NCBI GenBank assembly: GCA_016931435.1
Contig: JAFGET010000038.1
Coordinates: forward strand, 1-5,682
Length of the DNA stretch: 5,682 nucleotides
Source: Candidatus Omnitrophota bacterium
Lineage (GTDB): Bacteria > Omnitrophota > Gorgyraeia > Gygaellales > Profunditerraquicolaceae
Direction: 5' to 3'
Of this stretch, positions 1 through 5,051 are shown piece after piece. The position numbers were made by a program, and so were the translations under genes. The notes beneath the pieces are model-generated. The model worked only from the letters and a program-made list of their open reading frames with translations. It did no database searches and was not told the DNA's origin. The number at the start of each line of letters is the position of its first letter. Positions within the stretch are counted from its first letter, which is position 1.

Positions 1-766
1 GCAGAGTAAAAATATAAAAACATCTCTCGTTACCAATGGTTACGCAACAGAAGAAAATTTTTCCCGATTACGGATGCTTAAACTCCATGTAGTTTCGGTC
101 AGTATAGACGGATACCGCCAAAAGCACGATATCGTTCGAGGCAAGCCCGGTTCTTATGAAAGGTGCCTGAATAGCCTGAAACTTTATAGGAAAATGGGCG
201 TACGGACAAGGCAGGTGGCAACAGTTGTACTAGAGGAGAATATAAACGATATACAACTTATGATCAAAGATGCTTTTGCGGCGGGCTGCACTAGATATAG
301 GCTGCAGTTGCTTATCCCTGAAGGAAGAGCCAGAAACAAGAAATTACCTTTTGATTTAGTAAAAAAAGCATTGTATACTATCAATAAAGAGCGCAGAAAG
401 GGTAGGAATGTTTTTGCCGCAGATAATTTCGGATATCTTGGCCCGGATGAAAGCAAATTACGGCCTTATAATTTTTTCTGCGGTTGTGGATGGTGGACTT
501 TTACCATTATGGAAAACGGCGATATTATGGGATGCCCGTTGACAGACTATCCTGAATTAAGCGAAGGTAATATAAGAAATAAAGACTTAAAGGAAATCTG
601 GAGGGATGGTTTTCAGCGTTTTAGAGATAAAAGCTTAGTTTCTTTGCCGGATATTTGCCAGAAATGTGAATATATTTCTATCTGTAGAGGCGCTTGTTGG
701 GCGCAAAGAGTCAACACCGATCGTTTTTGTTTCTTAAAGCTGGCAAAAGAGATCAAACTAGGATGA
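1..766 (+). CDS. Radical SAM/SPASM peptide-modifying enzyme, N-terminus outside window
   Basis: The frame is open from base 2, so the Met codon at 74 is internal: upstream residues such as SLVTNGYATEENFSRL read as the middle of a radical SAM barrel, followed by VSVSIDG and the HDIVRGKPGSYE stretch typical of SPASM maturases. The CX3CX2C cluster motif must lie left of the window. Counting from the Met at 74, the C-terminal SPASM domain is complete: C136, G149 and C154 (CX12GX4C), then C195, C198, C204, C208 (CX2CX5CX3C) and C219. These normally hold two auxiliary 4Fe-4S clusters. Family knowledge: such enzymes install thioether, C-C or other cross-links, or epimerise, in RiPP precursors in the cytoplasm. 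The gene lies 22 bases upstream of the PepSY-like gene and two genes before the candidate precursor. The specific reaction cannot be told from sequence. Confidence 0.9.
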   Translation, partial: QSKNIKTSLVTNGYATEENFSRLRMLKLHVVSVSIDGYRQKHDIVRGKPGSYERCLNSLKLYRKMGVRTRQVATVVLEENINDIQLMIKDAFAAGCTRYRLQLLIPEGRARNKKLPFDLVKKALYTINKERRKGRNVFAADNFGYLGPDESKLRPYNFFCGCGWWTFTIMENGDIMGCPLTDYPELSEGNIRNKDLKEIWRDGFQRFRDKSLVSLPDICQKCEYISICRGACWAQRVNTDRFCFLKLAKEIKLG

Positions 767-773
767 TCCGAAA

Positions 774-783
774 AAAGGGGAGG
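774..783 (+). promoter_or_regulatory. Strong ribosome binding site for the PepSY-like gene
   Basis: AAAGGGGAGG lies 5 bases before the ATG at 789 and supports that start. Confidence 0.7.
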
Positions 784-788
784 CGAGT

Positions 789-1211
789 ATGTCGAAAAAG
801 ATAATTTTAGGGATCGCGTTTATATTAGTCTTGATAGCCGGGATTAAAATAGGAGGATACATGTCTTCTAATCTAAGGGGTGCAGAAGACATAGGTGCGC
901 GGGCCTTAAGTCAAGAGCTACAAGCCAAGAATGTAAAACTGGCTGTAGAAGAGGCGATTAAAATCGCTGAGAAAGAAGGCAAAGGAAAAGCAGTGGCTTT
1001 CCGACTGCGCCGGATGAAATATAACATTATGGGTTATTCAGTTTTAGTTTTGAGCAATGACCCTATTGCCCTGCGGTTGATCATAATTAATGCGACTACC
1101 GGCAAGGTGGTCGCCGTTTCTGCTATTGATACATATCCCATTGTCCCCGGAGTGAATAAGCGCGTAGCCGTAGAAGAGAGGCCTCCGATTGACACGGTAA
1201 AAAAGGAGTAA
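789..1211 (+). CDS. Small membrane-anchored PepSY-like protein
   Basis: 140 residues. Residues 1-4 are MSKK, followed by a hydrophobic segment at about 5-23 (IILGIAFILVLIAG), which reads as an uncleaved signal anchor; there is no lipobox Cys. Residues about 50-112 have the PepSY pattern: a helix (VEEAIKIAEKEGKG), a strand (AVAFRLRRM), a second strand (GYSVLVLSN) and the ending IIINATTGKVVAVSAID, which matches the usual 'DA.TG.V' end of PepSY units. PepSY domains are generally extracytoplasmic and many are thought to restrain peptidases; the role here is unknown. The C-terminal 25 residues are Pro/Val/Glu-rich. There is no Cys, so it is unlikely to be the modified substrate. Its stop codon sits inside the spacer that follows the Shine-Dalgarno of the 50-residue peptide gene, suggesting coupled translation. 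The family call is moderate; the topology call is good. Confidence 0.65.
   Translation: MSKKIILGIAFILVLIAGIKIGGYMSSNLRGAEDIGARALSQELQAKNVKLAVEEAIKIAEKEGKGKAVAFRLRRMKYNIMGYSVLVLSNDPIALRLIIINATTGKVVAVSAIDTYPIVPGVNKRVAVEERPPIDTVKKE
1201..1208 (+). promoter_or_regulatory. Ribosome binding site for the 50-residue peptide gene
   Basis: AAAAGGAG lies 7 bases before the ATG at 1216. It overlaps the last codons of the PepSY-like gene. This well-spaced site is the main reason to accept the short ORF as real. Confidence 0.75.
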
Positions 1212-1215
1212 ATTT

Positions 1216-1368
1216 ATGAATAAAGAATCTCGGCAGAAAAAGAAATACGCAAAACCCAAAGCAAAAAAAGGATCGTTTAGGCCACAAATGAAAAAATGCC
1301 AAAAATTCAATAGAGTCATCGGCACCTGCGGCCAGGTCTACGGAGCTTGTAGCGGAGGAGCCATATAA
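1216..1368 (+). CDS. Candidate RiPP precursor peptide, 50 residues, three Cys
   Basis: A short ORF that starts 4 bases after the PepSY-like stop, with a good Shine-Dalgarno. The N-terminal half is strikingly basic (KKKYAKPKAKKG at 8-19; 14 Lys/Arg in residues 1-33), then FRPQMKKC. The C-terminal part has C28, C38 and C45 (CX9CX6C), reads GTCGQVYGACSGGAI at the end and is rich in Gly, Ala and Ser. A leader followed by a small-residue, Cys-containing core is how substrates of SPASM radical SAM enzymes (sactipeptides, ranthipeptides and relatives) often look. It lies between two SPASM radical SAM genes, upstream of the PqqD pair and the B2-like protease. There is no signal peptide or double-Gly site; the GG at 47-48 is too near the end for a leader cleavage site. 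I do not recognise a known precursor family. An alternative is a small basic nucleic-acid-binding protein. Confidence 0.75.
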   Translation: MNKESRQKKKYAKPKAKKGSFRPQMKKCQKFNRVIGTCGQVYGACSGGAI

Positions 1369-1464
1369 AAACTTATATTATATTTGCCGCATAATCCATA
1401 TCCTGCCATATCGGCATGTTTATCAGTACAGTTTTTATTATAATATGCCGAATCCATAGAAAAA
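1369..1464 (+). promoter_or_regulatory. Repeat-bearing gap between peptide gene and second radical SAM gene
   Basis: This is the only long gap in the operon. It holds an imperfect direct repeat: an AT-rich run, then TGCCG (1385-1389) and AATCCATA (1393-1400), and again an AT-rich run, TGCCG (1446-1450) and AATCCATA (1451-1458); the first copy has three extra bases. A single CGGCA (1412-1416) can pair with either TGCCG or with TGCC at 1404-1407, giving mutually exclusive weak stems. A perfect TATAAT at 1439-1444 has only a poor -35 partner. The gap may hold an attenuator, an RNA-processing site or an internal promoter that lets peptide and enzymes be made at different levels; this is inference. 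Confidence 0.35.
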
Positions 1465-2637
1465 ATGAATTTTAAAAAAAAGAGATTGATCTTCCGTCCG
1501 GAATATTTTATTTTTCAATGGCACATCACAGAATCATGTAATTGGCGCTGTAAGCATTGTTATCAAGAATGGGAACAGCCACAAGCAGATCTATCATTGG
1601 ATCAGCTCCTTGCGGTTTTTGAAAAATATCTCCAGTTTATTAAATATGCCGGCGTCTACGGGAAAGATCATACGCGTTTGACTCTTACCGGAGGAGAGCC
1701 CTTAGTCCGAGACGATTTCTTCCTTTTTTTAGAAAAAATCTACCCTTATACTTCAAAGAATTATTTTTTTCTCTCTCTCTTAACCAACGGTTCTATGATT
1801 GATGAAAAAAACGCCATAAGGTTGAAAAAACTGGGAGTTCGGGCGGTACAAGTAAGCCTGGAAGGCATGCTTAAGTATAATGACCATGTAAGGGGATCGG
1901 GGGCGTTTGAGAAGACCCTGCGTTCTATAAAGATACTCAATAATATCGGTATTATGACATGCGTATCTTTTACCCTGACTAAAGAGAATATTCTTGAAGC
2001 ACCAAAATTAATAAAATTGTGTGAAAAAAAAGGCGTCAGGCGCCTGGGCTTTAGAAGATTCGTGCCTCTCGGGCAAGGGAAAGAAGAACAACTAGGAATT
2101 ATAGAGCCCCGGAAGTTAAGAGAATTTTACGCTTACGTTGAAAGAAGACAGAAGGGATTACAGGTAAAGAAAGCAGGTTTAACGCTTATTCGCGGCTGCG
2201 AAGAAGGAATTTTTGCTCAAGAAGTAGATTATCCTGTAGGCGCTTGTGCTGTAGTGGAAGGCAGGTGCTTAGTTGTGCTTGCAAACGGAGATTTAGTCCC
2301 TTGCCGACGCCTTCCGATTAAACTCGGCAATGCCCTGAAGGACGACCTGCGCAAGATTTATTACGATTCCGATATATTATCGCAGATCAGGGATCTTAAT
2401 AATGCGCATTCTCTTTGTAAAAGTTGCGATGTTTTTGAGAATTGCCTTTCCGGGGCAAGGTGTGTATCTTTTGCGTATTTTAACAGTCTTTTTGCCCCGG
2501 ATCCTCAATGCTGGAGGTTATTCAAAAAAATTCCTGCCCGGAACAAGTTTTCAAAAAGAAGGGCAATTTCCGGCGCTAGACACAGAATCTGCAACCGTCT
2601 TTTTGGCGGAACAAGCAGCGTCATTCCTAAAGCATGA
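1465..2637 (+). CDS. Radical SAM/SPASM peptide-modifying enzyme, complete
   Basis: 390 residues. The radical SAM cluster motif is C25, C29, C32 (ESCNWRCKHCYQEW), binding the 4Fe-4S cluster that cleaves S-adenosylmethionine; TGGEP at 75-79 contacts SAM. The SPASM domain spans about 261-349: C261, G275, C280 (CX13GX4C), then C318, C321, C327, C333 and C349. The last part reads CLSGARCVSFAY and FAPDPQCW, so the usual CX3C is CX5C, a 'GARC' variant of SPASM. No PqqD-like recognition domain is fused, which fits the separate PqqD genes downstream. Residues after about 355 form a basic tail. The ATG at 1465 is the first in frame after a stop at 1441-1443, yet no Shine-Dalgarno precedes it. The stop overlaps the next start by 4 bases (ATGA). 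The protein is distinct from the first radical SAM enzyme of the operon, so a two-step modification is plausible. Confidence 0.93.
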   Translation: MNFKKKRLIFRPEYFIFQWHITESCNWRCKHCYQEWEQPQADLSLDQLLAVFEKYLQFIKYAGVYGKDHTRLTLTGGEPLVRDDFFLFLEKIYPYTSKNYFFLSLLTNGSMIDEKNAIRLKKLGVRAVQVSLEGMLKYNDHVRGSGAFEKTLRSIKILNNIGIMTCVSFTLTKENILEAPKLIKLCEKKGVRRLGFRRFVPLGQGKEEQLGIIEPRKLREFYAYVERRQKGLQVKKAGLTLIRGCEEGIFAQEVDYPVGACAVVEGRCLVVLANGDLVPCRRLPIKLGNALKDDLRKIYYDSDILSQIRDLNNAHSLCKSCDVFENCLSGARCVSFAYFNSLFAPDPQCWRLFKKIPARNKFSKRRAISGARHRICNRLFGGTSSVIPKA

Positions 2638-3599
2638 AGAGCCTTGAGCCTGCATTTATTAGTTGGTGTTCTTTTTCAAATTATACGGTTAAGATAATAT
2701 CCAATAGTGCCCGTTTGAATTATTATGTTTCCAGGTGCTCGACTTCATTTATCCGGATAGTCCCTAGCCCAAAGGGCAAACACGCAGACCTGGAGGTATA
2801 CCTAAATACCCTTTCTACTTTACCGGAGGCACCGAAGAATTATAAGAAAATTACCGAAGCAGACAGCCAGGTAGGTGTTTTTGAATGCTATAGTGACAGC
2901 AGGGGCGGTATCTGTTTACGTAATAAGAGTATTTATGTTATCGGAAATACCCATAAAGGCAGATGCCATCTTTTTTTTAAGGAGTTGCGTTTTTCCCGTT
3001 CCGTATTGATCAATACATTGCTTCTTTTTTTAAAACACAGGGGGTTATTTGCGCTGCACAGCGCTTTAGTCAAGAGGCGGAATATTGGAATTATGTTGCC
3101 GGGGGAAAGCGGGGTAGGGAAGACGACATTAGCCCACAATTTACGAAGAAGAGATTTTGAGTATCTTTGTGACGATCTTTGCCTGTTGACCCGTTCCAAT
3201 GAGAAAAAGGTAGGGGTTTTTCCTCTGGATAAAGATCTTTCCAGGAATTTTTTTTGGTATCGTAAAAAGGGGGTACACGGCAAGAGGGCAGTCAAGCGGT
3301 TTTCCGGAAAAAGAAAAACACGAAAGAACAAAATGGTCATCCCGAAGGTTATTATTTTCCCTTGTATTTCCGGGGGCAGCAAAAGCACCTTATCTCTTCT
3401 TCCCTTCCCCCAAATATTTATGCGATTGATCGGTTCTTCTTTAATGATGTGTTTTGAGAACAAAAGAATGATCAATAAACACACGCAGCTATTACGCGAT
3501 CTTGCATCACAGTGCGCTTGTTTTGAACTTCGCGCAGGTACTAATAAAAAAGAAACATCTAAAATGCTTGCCAAGGCGATCAGCCGTTTGATAAAGTAG
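2634..3599 (+). CDS. HPr kinase-like P-loop protein (HprK-related kinase)
   Basis: 321 residues. The Walker A loop is GESGVGKTT at 157-165, preceded by LFALHSALV (138-146). The His in this position and the following kinase core match the C-terminal catalytic part of HPr kinase/phosphorylase. CDD at 179-181 is the likely second metal/nucleotide site. The first ~135 residues have no motif I recognise and replace the usual HprK N-terminal domain. Known relatives in lasso peptide loci (for example the paeninodin and thermobacillus kinases) phosphorylate the peptide's C-terminal Ser; others sit beside PqqD and B2 genes with unknown roles. Here the candidate substrate ends SGGAI, so Ser46 or Thr37 would be the targets, if any. 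The start overlaps the radical SAM stop by 4 bases. The middle (about 205-235) is very basic. The fold call is strong; the substrate is inferred. Confidence 0.82.
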   Translation: MKSLEPAFISWCSFSNYTVKIISNSARLNYYVSRCSTSFIRIVPSPKGKHADLEVYLNTLSTLPEAPKNYKKITEADSQVGVFECYSDSRGGICLRNKSIYVIGNTHKGRCHLFFKELRFSRSVLINTLLLFLKHRGLFALHSALVKRRNIGIMLPGESGVGKTTLAHNLRRRDFEYLCDDLCLLTRSNEKKVGVFPLDKDLSRNFFWYRKKGVHGKRAVKRFSGKRKTRKNKMVIPKVIIFPCISGGSKSTLSLLPFPQIFMRLIGSSLMMCFENKRMINKHTQLLRDLASQCACFELRAGTNKKETSKMLAKAISRLIK

Positions 3600-3607
3600 C
3601 TGACATT

Positions 3608-3919
3608 ATGGACAAAAATAAGAATAAACAGAGTAAACGACTAGGGTATTATTTATCTTCCTCAAAAAATGTCTATTATTCTATTATGCAAGACAGAGCC
3701 GTTGTATTTATTCCTGCCGAAAATTCATTCTACACGTTAAATAGAGAAGGAACCAGGATATGGGAATTAGCTGATGGCAAGCGCACGATAAGGAAGATAT
3801 GCGAAATCCTTTGCAGTGAATTTAGAGTAAGCCGCGATGCGGTAAGCCGTGACGCCGTATCATTTATAAAGCACCTTTCAGACAAAGGACTATTTGTTTA
3901 TTTAAGAAAGAAGAGGTAG
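3608..3919 (+). CDS. PqqD-like peptide-binding protein (RRE), first copy
   Basis: 103 residues. The pattern is PqqD: strands VYYSIMQDRAVVFIPAEN, then FYTLNREGTRIWELADGKRTI (about 41-61), helices through EILCSEF, and IKHLSDKGLFVYL at the end. PqqD proteins are winged-helix RiPP recognition elements that bind leader peptides and pass them to modifying enzymes. An in-frame duplication sits in the third helix region: VSRDA occurs twice (residues 74-83), making this helix or loop longer than in the neighbouring copy. The N-terminus (about 1-15) is Lys-rich. No Shine-Dalgarno is visible before the ATG; the gap from the kinase stop is 8 bases, so it may rely on reinitiation. A paralog follows 2 bases after its stop. 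Confidence 0.82.
   Translation: MDKNKNKQSKRLGYYLSSSKNVYYSIMQDRAVVFIPAENSFYTLNREGTRIWELADGKRTIRKICEILCSEFRVSRDAVSRDAVSFIKHLSDKGLFVYLRKKR
3827..3856 (+). repeat. In-frame 15-base tandem duplication in the first PqqD gene
   Basis: Two adjacent 15-base units, GTAAGCCGCGATGCG and GTAAGCCGTGACGCC, agree at 12 of 15 positions. All three differences are silent third-position changes, so both encode VSRDA. The duplication is therefore not brand new and the protein sequence appears to be held. Confidence 0.85.
3911..3916 (+). promoter_or_regulatory. Ribosome binding site for the second PqqD-like gene
   Basis: AAGAGG lies 5 bases before the ATG at 3922 and inside the end of the first PqqD-like gene, supporting this start and coupled translation. 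Confidence 0.6.
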
Positions 3920-3921
3920 CC

Positions 3922-4203
3922 ATGGAAGACCAGGGTAAGGTTTTTAACCGTAAAAAAAACATTGTTTGCACTGAATTACCGGACGGGGAAGCGGTATTGC
4001 TTAATTTAGAAAGTAATTATTTTTATACGCTTAATCAGGAGGCATTCGTTATTTGGAAATCCTTGAACGGAAGAGACAGATTAATTGATGTGATTGATAA
4101 AATAATCAAACATTATGAAGCTGACAGACAAGAAATAAAGGAAGCCGTTCTAAATCAAATAGAAGAATTTCTTAGCGAGCGCTTGATAGAAATCATCCCG
4201 TGA
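3922..4203 (+). CDS. PqqD-like peptide-binding protein (RRE), second copy
   Basis: 93 residues, the usual PqqD length. It has the strand pair LPDGEAVLLNLESNYFYTLN (about 19-38), then QEAFVIWKSLNGRDRLIDVI, a long helix with KHYEADRQEIKEAV and the closing FLSERLIEIIP. It aligns by eye with the first copy over N-x-F/Y-Y-TLN...IW...L-x-G, but is otherwise divergent and more acidic, so the two probably do not do the same job. One may bind the leader for a radical SAM enzyme and the other for the B2-like protease, as PqqD (B1) proteins partner B2 in lasso systems; that division is inference. Its TGA overlaps the GTG start of the next gene (GTGA, 4200-4203), which suggests a stoichiometric partner of the B2-like protein. 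Confidence 0.87.
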   Translation: MEDQGKVFNRKKNIVCTELPDGEAVLLNLESNYFYTLNQEAFVIWKSLNGRDRLIDVIDKIIKHYEADRQEIKEAVLNQIEEFLSERLIEIIP

Positions 4204-4616
4204 AAGACATAGCCCTGTTTTTTAATATTCTATACTATGTTTTGATCCTGCCATTTTGGCTGTATAAGAAAGACCTTCCGGAAGTCTTAAGACTTATGAC
4301 TCCGCGGGCAGTCAATAAAGAATATTCGCCAAAGAAGGTCATCTTTTACGGGTTATTTTGGACAAGTTTAAGAATACCCACTTTTTTTAATCATTGCTTA
4401 AGAAGATCTTTGGTCCTTTTTAGATTTCTGCGTGAAGCCGGGGTTGAGGTAACGATTATTATCGGAGTGCAGATAAATAAAAAAGGCAGGCTTAAAGGGC
4501 ACAGCTGGCTGATGCATAACGGCCGGCCTTTCCTGAATGAACCTTCCGTAGCCGATAGATTTAAGGTCATTTATGCCTATCCGGGCCGCCCGGAATTAAA
4601 TGCGGATCTGGTTTAA
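4200..4616 (+). CDS. Lasso-peptide B2-type transglutaminase-fold protease
   Basis: 138 residues from a GTG start that overlaps the preceding stop by 4 bases. The core matches the B2 family (Transglut_core3; McjB C-terminal domain): NHCLRRSLVLFRFLREAGVE with the likely catalytic C66, a strand reading IIIGVQINKKGRLKGHSWL with the likely catalytic H101, and NGRPFLNEPS. In McjB the third residue is an Asp 12 positions after the His; here that position is N113, followed by E114, so the triad may be altered or shifted by one. The N-terminal 3-22 segment is hydrophobic (FFNILYYVLILPFWLY) and could sit in or on the membrane. B2 proteins cleave the leader from the precursor together with a PqqD partner, which fits the overlapping gene. 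It is the last gene of the operon; no lasso cyclase follows. The family call is good. Confidence 0.85.
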   Translation: MKDIALFFNILYYVLILPFWLYKKDLPEVLRLMTPRAVNKEYSPKKVIFYGLFWTSLRIPTFFNHCLRRSLVLFRFLREAGVEVTIIIGVQINKKGRLKGHSWLMHNGRPFLNEPSVADRFKVIYAYPGRPELNADLV

Positions 4617-4641
4617 GACAACGGAATCTAAGACAAATTTA

Positions 4642-4670
4642 TTGACTTGCGGGTATTGTTGTAGTAGTCT
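4642..4670 (+). promoter_or_regulatory. Possible promoter of the tRNA gene
   Basis: TTGACT (4642-4647), 17 bases, then TAGTCT (4665-4670). The -35 is good and the -10 poor. Transcription would begin about 25 bases before the tRNA. No convincing terminator is seen between the operon end at 4616 and this site, so read-through from the operon is also possible. Confidence 0.4.
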
Positions 4671-4701
4671 TTTTTCAGAAATACCGTATCTATTTGATTA
4701 T

Positions 4702-4775
4702 TGCCCTGTAGTGTAATGGTAGCACGACTGGCTCTGGACCAGTTAATCATGGTTCGAATCCATGCGGGGCAGCCA
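4702..4775 (+). tRNA. tRNA-Gln (anticodon CUG), CCA encoded
   Basis: A full cloverleaf can be drawn. The acceptor stem is TGCCCTG with CGGGGCA, with one T-G pair. The D arm is GTG...CAC around TAATGGTAG. The anticodon arm is ACTGG-CTCTGGA-CCAGT with anticodon CTG at 4734-4736, reading CAG (Gln). The T arm is CATGG-TTCGAAT-CCATG. Discriminator G4772 is followed by an encoded CCA at 4773-4775. A - strand reading frame through this gene is an artefact. Confidence 0.95.
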
Positions 4776-4915
4776 CACTGTTCCAAAGGCAGAACTTCTC
4801 TTATAAGACGTTCTGCCTTTGGTATTTTTAAGGGTAGGGCGTATTCTATGACGACCTCAGGCGGATTGACCTCGATACGCTTGATAAAGGTGCGTAGGAA
4901 GCCTTTTCGTTCCAC
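4776..4915 (-). pseudogene. C-terminal remnant of a serine site-specific recombinase
   Basis: The - strand reads ERKGFLRTFIKRIEVNPPEV then VIEYALPLKIP, which matches the C-terminal end of large serine recombinases ('FLRSFIKRIEV...YTLPLP'). The frame is closed by a TGA at 4928-4930 just upstream, and everything N-terminal is missing: no catalytic Ser domain is in the window. Towards the tRNA the frame does not stop but runs antisense into tRNA-Gln (giving the familiar GCPAWIRT artefact). The element end therefore probably coincides with the tRNA 3' end. The frame changes at about 4905-4925, where integrase sequence begins, so the gene was likely cut by insertion or rearrangement. An alternative is a solo scar left by element loss. 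Confidence 0.6.
4783..4829 (+). terminator. Intrinsic terminator after tRNA-Gln
   Basis: A perfect 13-base-pair stem, CCAAAGGCAGAAC (4783-4795) with GTTCTGCCTTTGG (4810-4822), with a 14-base loop and a TATTTTT tail. It begins 7 bases after the tRNA. There is no T tract on the - strand side, so it acts in the tRNA direction. The same bases encode the tail of the recombinase remnant on the other strand. Confidence 0.75.
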
Positions 4916-5051
4916 CAGAGGGATTAGTCAATAGATCCTTACCCCCTTGAGCCAAAAAAGAAGTATACGTATTAAGTAATGCATCAAGGTCAACAGCAGG
5001 AGTCATCAATAGCCGTTTATCCAAATCAGGTCTTTTCTCTCTGGCTAATTG
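4857..5051 (-). pseudogene. C-terminal part of the integrase beyond an amber codon
   Basis: The integrase frame continues past the TAG at 5052-5054 for 64 codons: QLAREKRPDLDKRLL, then TPAVDLDALLN and FLAQGGKDLLTNP, up to a TGA at 4857-4859. The first part looks like the usual C-terminal tail of this integrase type ('KTP-x-QL...P..LD.LL'), so the coding sequence is the same gene broken by a nonsense mutation. Similarity appears to fade from about 4920, where the recombinase remnant begins in another frame. Confidence 0.6.

Noticed and set aside
1044..1325. 93-codon - strand frame over the PepSY-like and peptide genes
   Set aside because: Antisense shadow: it crosses two + strand genes with good ribosome sites and shows no family-like sequence.
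1369..1464. Intrinsic terminator after the peptide gene
   Set aside because: The possible stems are only 4-6 pairs and are not followed by a clean T run, so a real terminator is not supported.
2933..3574. 213-codon open frame on the - strand
   Set aside because: It is the antisense of the HprK-like gene, whose Walker A motif and operon context are clear; the - strand product has no recognisable pattern.
1..4616. Ordinary lasso peptide cluster
   Set aside because: PqqD, B2 and HprK-like genes fit, but there is no lasso cyclase, and the candidate precursor is a Cys peptide without a lasso core (Gly/Ala/Ser/Cys at core position 1 with Asp/Glu at 7-9).
1..4616. Pyrroloquinoline quinone (PQQ) biosynthesis operon
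   Set aside because: PqqD-like and SPASM radical SAM genes are shared, but there is no PqqA-like peptide with the Glu-x3-Tyr motif and no PqqB or PqqC.
4628..4915. A 95-residue - strand protein taken at face value
   Set aside because: Only the first ~45 residues are recombinase-like; the rest is antisense tRNA-Gln and its upstream region, a well-known annotation artefact.
4701..4934. + strand frame through the tRNA and terminator
   Set aside because: It runs through a clear tRNA and an intrinsic terminator and has no protein-like features.
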